Origin: CATQHL01 sp965204655
Lineage (GTDB): Bacteria; Actinomycetota; Acidimicrobiia; Acidimicrobiales; CATQHL01
DNA length: 64,000 nucleotides
NCBI GenBank assembly: GCA_965204655.1
Contig: OZ241998.1
Span: forward strand, 806,001 to 870,000
Direction: 5' to 3'
A program made the translations under genes and the position numbers. Each line of letters starts with the position of its first letter. Position 1 is the stretch's first letter. This document shows positions 61,472-64,000 of this stretch, piece after piece. The notes beneath the pieces are model-generated. The model made no database searches. It was not told where the DNA came from and was given only the letters and a program-made list of their open reading frames with translations.

Positions 61472-64000
61472 TCACCGGCTAGCAGCCGTCGGATCTACAG
61501 GCTCAATACGCCATCTCTGCAAAACAGCGTCGCAGCCCGAAGAATTCAAAACACTGACTATGGACACTCCATCGGCAGCAGTCTCAGCGTCATCATCGCC
61601 AGCCTTAGGCTGCCAACAAGTATTCCAGACTGAGCGGATCCCATACTCATCGGCAACAGACGTGTTCACAAGCTTGAACACCCGCGAACTCAAACGAACG
61701 CCGCCCACCATGCAGCTCCCCTCGCGAACCTTAGTACTCGTAACGCTGCTAACATACAAGCACTTGCCGCCCGCTGCGTCGGTTTCGCTCTTCTGCCAGG
61801 TTTCCTTGGCAGACGGGTTCACGTTAGCAGGCACAACATAGAAATAGCCCGCCTCGGTAGGGCCGGACGCCGCGTTAGTGAAAGGCTCGGCTTGCAGCAC
61901 GTGGAACCACTGATCCTCATCATTAGGCTTATGATTATCATTGAACCGGCAGTGCTCCTGAACAACCTTTGCAGGCTCTGACTTGCTCGTTAAGCACTTG
62001 CCTGTCTTGGAATTACGCAACACAACTATCCCAGCCGCAGGAGGCGTACTCGCGAATCGCCGTACCGCCGCAGTGAAACCATAAACAACCGCTACCTGGC
62101 ATATCAAATCGGGCGGCGAGTCCAATGTCCAGCAATAAGAAGTCCACAACTGCTTCAACACTTCATCACAACCGCTGACCCCGTCTTTCTTATCCCCACC
62201 ACGGCCTTCTTCTAACACGGTTTGATGCAACCCGCTGCGGATCAGGTCGTAACAATAATCATGAGCCTGGCAAGCAGTCAACATACCCGACCTAAGCCTA
62301 AAAACCCCATCCTTCCACTCCGCCGCCACCAAACTAAGGAAAACCTCAAGACCTGCGAGCCCTGCAAGTGCGACACGTGCTAGCAGAAAATTTGCCGTCC
62401 ACTTTGCCGACGTCTCTCCTATGAGTACTTTCAAGTGTTCTACCAGGGTGTCTCTAATGTATTTTCCAAAATCCGCTATTTCCTCTGCGATTTCATCTTC
62501 ATTAGAGCCCTCAGGGAAAAGGTTCCTAAGTTTCCCCGAGACGTGGGTTAGGATTTTACCTGACTCCTTACCGTGCTCCTTGACCCCCTCATTGTATAGC
62601 CTGACAACGTCGCTGATTACGGTGCAGTCTCCTGAGCCTCTCACGATAACGAAGCTGTGTTTGACTTCGAGGTCGTCTGCAAACGCCCATTCGGGGTGGT
62701 AGAGGTCTGTGGGGTTGTGGTAGTGGCGTCTACTTTCACCTAAGGCTAAGAAAAGACCAGTTGGGGGGCACATCGGGTTCACAGCAATAGTGTTCGGTTT
62801 CTGAGCAATAGTGCTAGTGCCGTCAAGGGGCAGGTTGGTGTTGATGTAGGTGTCTGCGTTGGCTTGCGCGCTGAACTCGCTAGGGTCATCGCAGTAGACT
62901 GGGATGTAGTTGATGTCGTTTCTATCTGGGGTTTCCGTCCAAGCGTATTCGCAGTACCCGGAGAAGAGGTTGCGGGCTAAGCTTAGGTTTGGGTTGTTTT
63001 CGCAGAAATTGTTGGTGGGCCTACAGCCTCCTTTGGTTTCGTTGTATTCTTCGCCGCGGCCGCATTTGGGTACGCATTCCCCGTTGAGTGGGCTGTGAAC
63101 TTTTCCGCTCGGGCAGGAGCGCGGAACGCAGCTAGAGTATTGTTTGTTGTACGTCTCTCCTGCTGGGCAGGGCATTCCTACTGTGAACAGAGTAGAGCCG
63201 GTGCCTACCGCGTTGGTGGCAGCAACTCCCACTGAGTATAATAAGCCGTTCTTCAGAGCGGGCAGAGTGGAGGGGTAAGGCAGGCGTACGCTCCAGATCT
63301 CTTGAGACACTCCGGGGGATGTATCTAATCGCGCCTTACTCTCCGAGATGGTGGTGGATGTTTCGTGTCTTGTTCCTCCCTCATTCCAGCGCAAGGTGAT
63401 TTTGTAGCTTGTAATGGGTGAGCCCCCGTCGTCATCGTCCGAGGGGGCCCTCCAAATAAACTGGAGTCCCCCGTCGGCGGAAGCCGCGTGCAGACCCCAG
63501 CGCCGGCTAGGTTTGGTAGCGCATTTTTGGGTGGCGGAGTTGTAGGGGCCTGCGCAGGGGGCGGAGGTGAGGAGGGTGTAGTCGCCTTGGCGGGCCCGGT
63601 TCCTGGCCGCTACTTCCACCCAGTAGTGCTCAGTGTTAGAAAGGCCGGTGATCGTCAACTGCGAGGCGGGGGCGTTCACCACCTGTTCTTTGGGTGTTCC
63701 GTCGGAGCCTACTTTGTTCCATCGGACGATGTAGGAAACTATGGGGGATCCTCCTGTGGTGGAGGGGGCTTCCCAGGAGGCTGTGATGGTCTGGTTGCCG
63801 CTGGTGAGGGTGAAGTTCCTGGGTTTGCCGGGGTCTGTTAGGATGTTGCACGCTGCTCGGGTGATCACATAAGTGCGCCCCCGGGGGCAGGGGGCTAGGA
63901 CGGCTTGAACCCAGGGGCTGTAGCCCGCCCGGTTGACCGCTGAGACTCCAACCTCGTAACGGACAGCGTTATCCAAACCGCTTAAGGTCTGGTGCCAACT
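61472..64000 (-). CDS. Large secreted protein, C-terminal part: FN3 repeats, phospholipase A2-like domain, beta-trefoil; N terminus outside window
   Basis: 842 residues are visible; the frame is open at the right edge. Order: end of one FN3 domain (YEVGVSAVNRAGYSPW), a second FN3 (NQTITASWEAPSTTGGSPIV...VEVAARNRARQGDYT), a third (LQFIWRAPSDDDDGGSPITS...YSVGVAATNAVGTG), a Cys-rich spacer (CPAGETYNK, CPSGKVHS, CGRGEEYNE), then a phospholipase A2-like domain with ACQAHDYCYDLIRSG (His-Asp dyad at about 62258-62263), GCDEVLKQLWTSYC and CQVAVVYGFTAAVRRF. The end is a six-Cys beta-trefoil (GIVVLRNSKTGKCL to LQRWRIEPVDPTAASR, with a QxW motif). The likely role is a secreted phospholipid-cleaving effector or enzyme. 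Confidence 0.8.
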   Translation of the reverse strand, partial: SWHQTLSGLDNAVRYEVGVSAVNRAGYSPWVQAVLAPCPRGRTYVITRAACNILTDPGKPRNFTLTSGNQTITASWEAPSTTGGSPIVSYIVRWNKVGSDGTPKEQVVNAPASQLTITGLSNTEHYWVEVAARNRARQGDYTLLTSAPCAGPYNSATQKCATKPSRRWGLHAASADGGLQFIWRAPSDDDDGGSPITSYKITLRWNEGGTRHETSTTISESKARLDTSPGVSQEIWSVRLPYPSTLPALKNGLLYSVGVAATNAVGTGSTLFTVGMPCPAGETYNKQYSSCVPRSCPSGKVHSPLNGECVPKCGRGEEYNETKGGCRPTNNFCENNPNLSLARNLFSGYCEYAWTETPDRNDINYIPVYCDDPSEFSAQANADTYINTNLPLDGTSTIAQKPNTIAVNPMCPPTGLFLALGESRRHYHNPTDLYHPEWAFADDLEVKHSFVIVRGSGDCTVISDVVRLYNEGVKEHGKESGKILTHVSGKLRNLFPEGSNEDEIAEEIADFGKYIRDTLVEHLKVLIGETSAKWTANFLLARVALAGLAGLEVFLSLVAAEWKDGVFRLRSGMLTACQAHDYCYDLIRSGLHQTVLEEGRGGDKKDGVSGCDEVLKQLWTSYCWTLDSPPDLICQVAVVYGFTAAVRRFASTPPAAGIVVLRNSKTGKCLTSKSEPAKVVQEHCRFNDNHKPNDEDQWFHVLQAEPFTNAASGPTEAGYFYVVPANVNPSAKETWQKSETDAAGGKCLYVSSVTSTKVREGSCMVGGVRLSSRVFKLVNTSVADEYGIRSVWNTCWQPKAGDDDAETAADGVSIVSVLNSSGCDAVLQRWRIEPVDPTAASR

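Noticed and set aside
50464..61841. Plus-strand reading frames opposite the lipoproteins (Pro/Ser/Thr/Arg-rich)
   Set aside because: They recur at the same place opposite each paralogue because the coding strand repeats; the composition is that of antisense frames, with no ribosome sites.

Overview
The window looks like chromosome from a high-GC Gram-positive bacterium (Actinomycetota). Supporting signs are the gcvH/ftsR/BFN/merR cluster, a SepIVA/DivIVA-like gene between coaD and the DUF177 gene, a mycothiol-amidase-like deacetylase, GTP-type PEP carboxykinase and extensive 1-8 base start/stop overlaps. An uncultivated Acidimicrobiia-like lineage is my best guess; no rRNA is present to confirm it.

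Layout. 1-8751 (minus strand): a complete arginine operon argC-J-B-D-F-R-G-H, followed by the start of a 3-methyladenine DNA glycosylase gene that runs off the left edge. A TATAAT box only 7 bases before argC suggests a leaderless message, with an ARG-box-like site just upstream. 8800-11280: leuS, then tRNA-Ala(GGC). 11784-14951 (plus strand): ECF sigma factor, its membrane partner (GerMN and SH3-like regions) and a thioredoxin-like lipoprotein whose first active-site Cys codon is an in-frame TGA followed by a SECIS-like hairpin, so a probable selenoprotein. 15023-18206 (minus): MerR, BFN nuclease, FtsR, GcvH and a phosphatidyltransferase. 18261-22391: HIT protein, DUF2079 membrane protein, SRAP protein, DyP peroxidase, tRNA-Pro(GGG). 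22469-43099 (minus): a long housekeeping run (yraN, rplS, trmD, rimM, khpA, rpsP, ffh, ftsY, HtrA-like protease, smc, a degenerate Fpg homologue, rnc, acpP, plsX, rpmF, DUF177, SepIVA-like, coaD, rsmD, GNAT, recG, fakA-like). 43229-50081: cold-shock-like protein, pckG, hsp20, a small membrane protein, PIG-L deacetylase, PH-domain protein, metallopeptidase and LhgO-like oxidase.

50100-64000 is a different kind of region. All genes are on the minus strand and form a repetitive array. Upstream is the 3' part of a large secreted protein (fibronectin type III repeats, a phospholipase A2 His-Asp motif, a C-terminal ricin-like beta-trefoil). Behind it come six paralogous lipoproteins with the same signal peptide and an unrecognised Cys/Trp-containing domain. 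Between them lie four decayed copies of only the beta-trefoil 3' end. The array seems to have grown by duplicating units of 'effector 3' end plus downstream lipoprotein', as in effector/immunity arrays. I infer, but cannot prove, that the lipoproteins are immunity or partner proteins of the phospholipase.

The two observations most worth following up are the probable selenocysteine thioredoxin-like lipoprotein in the sigma-factor operon and the phospholipase/lipoprotein array.
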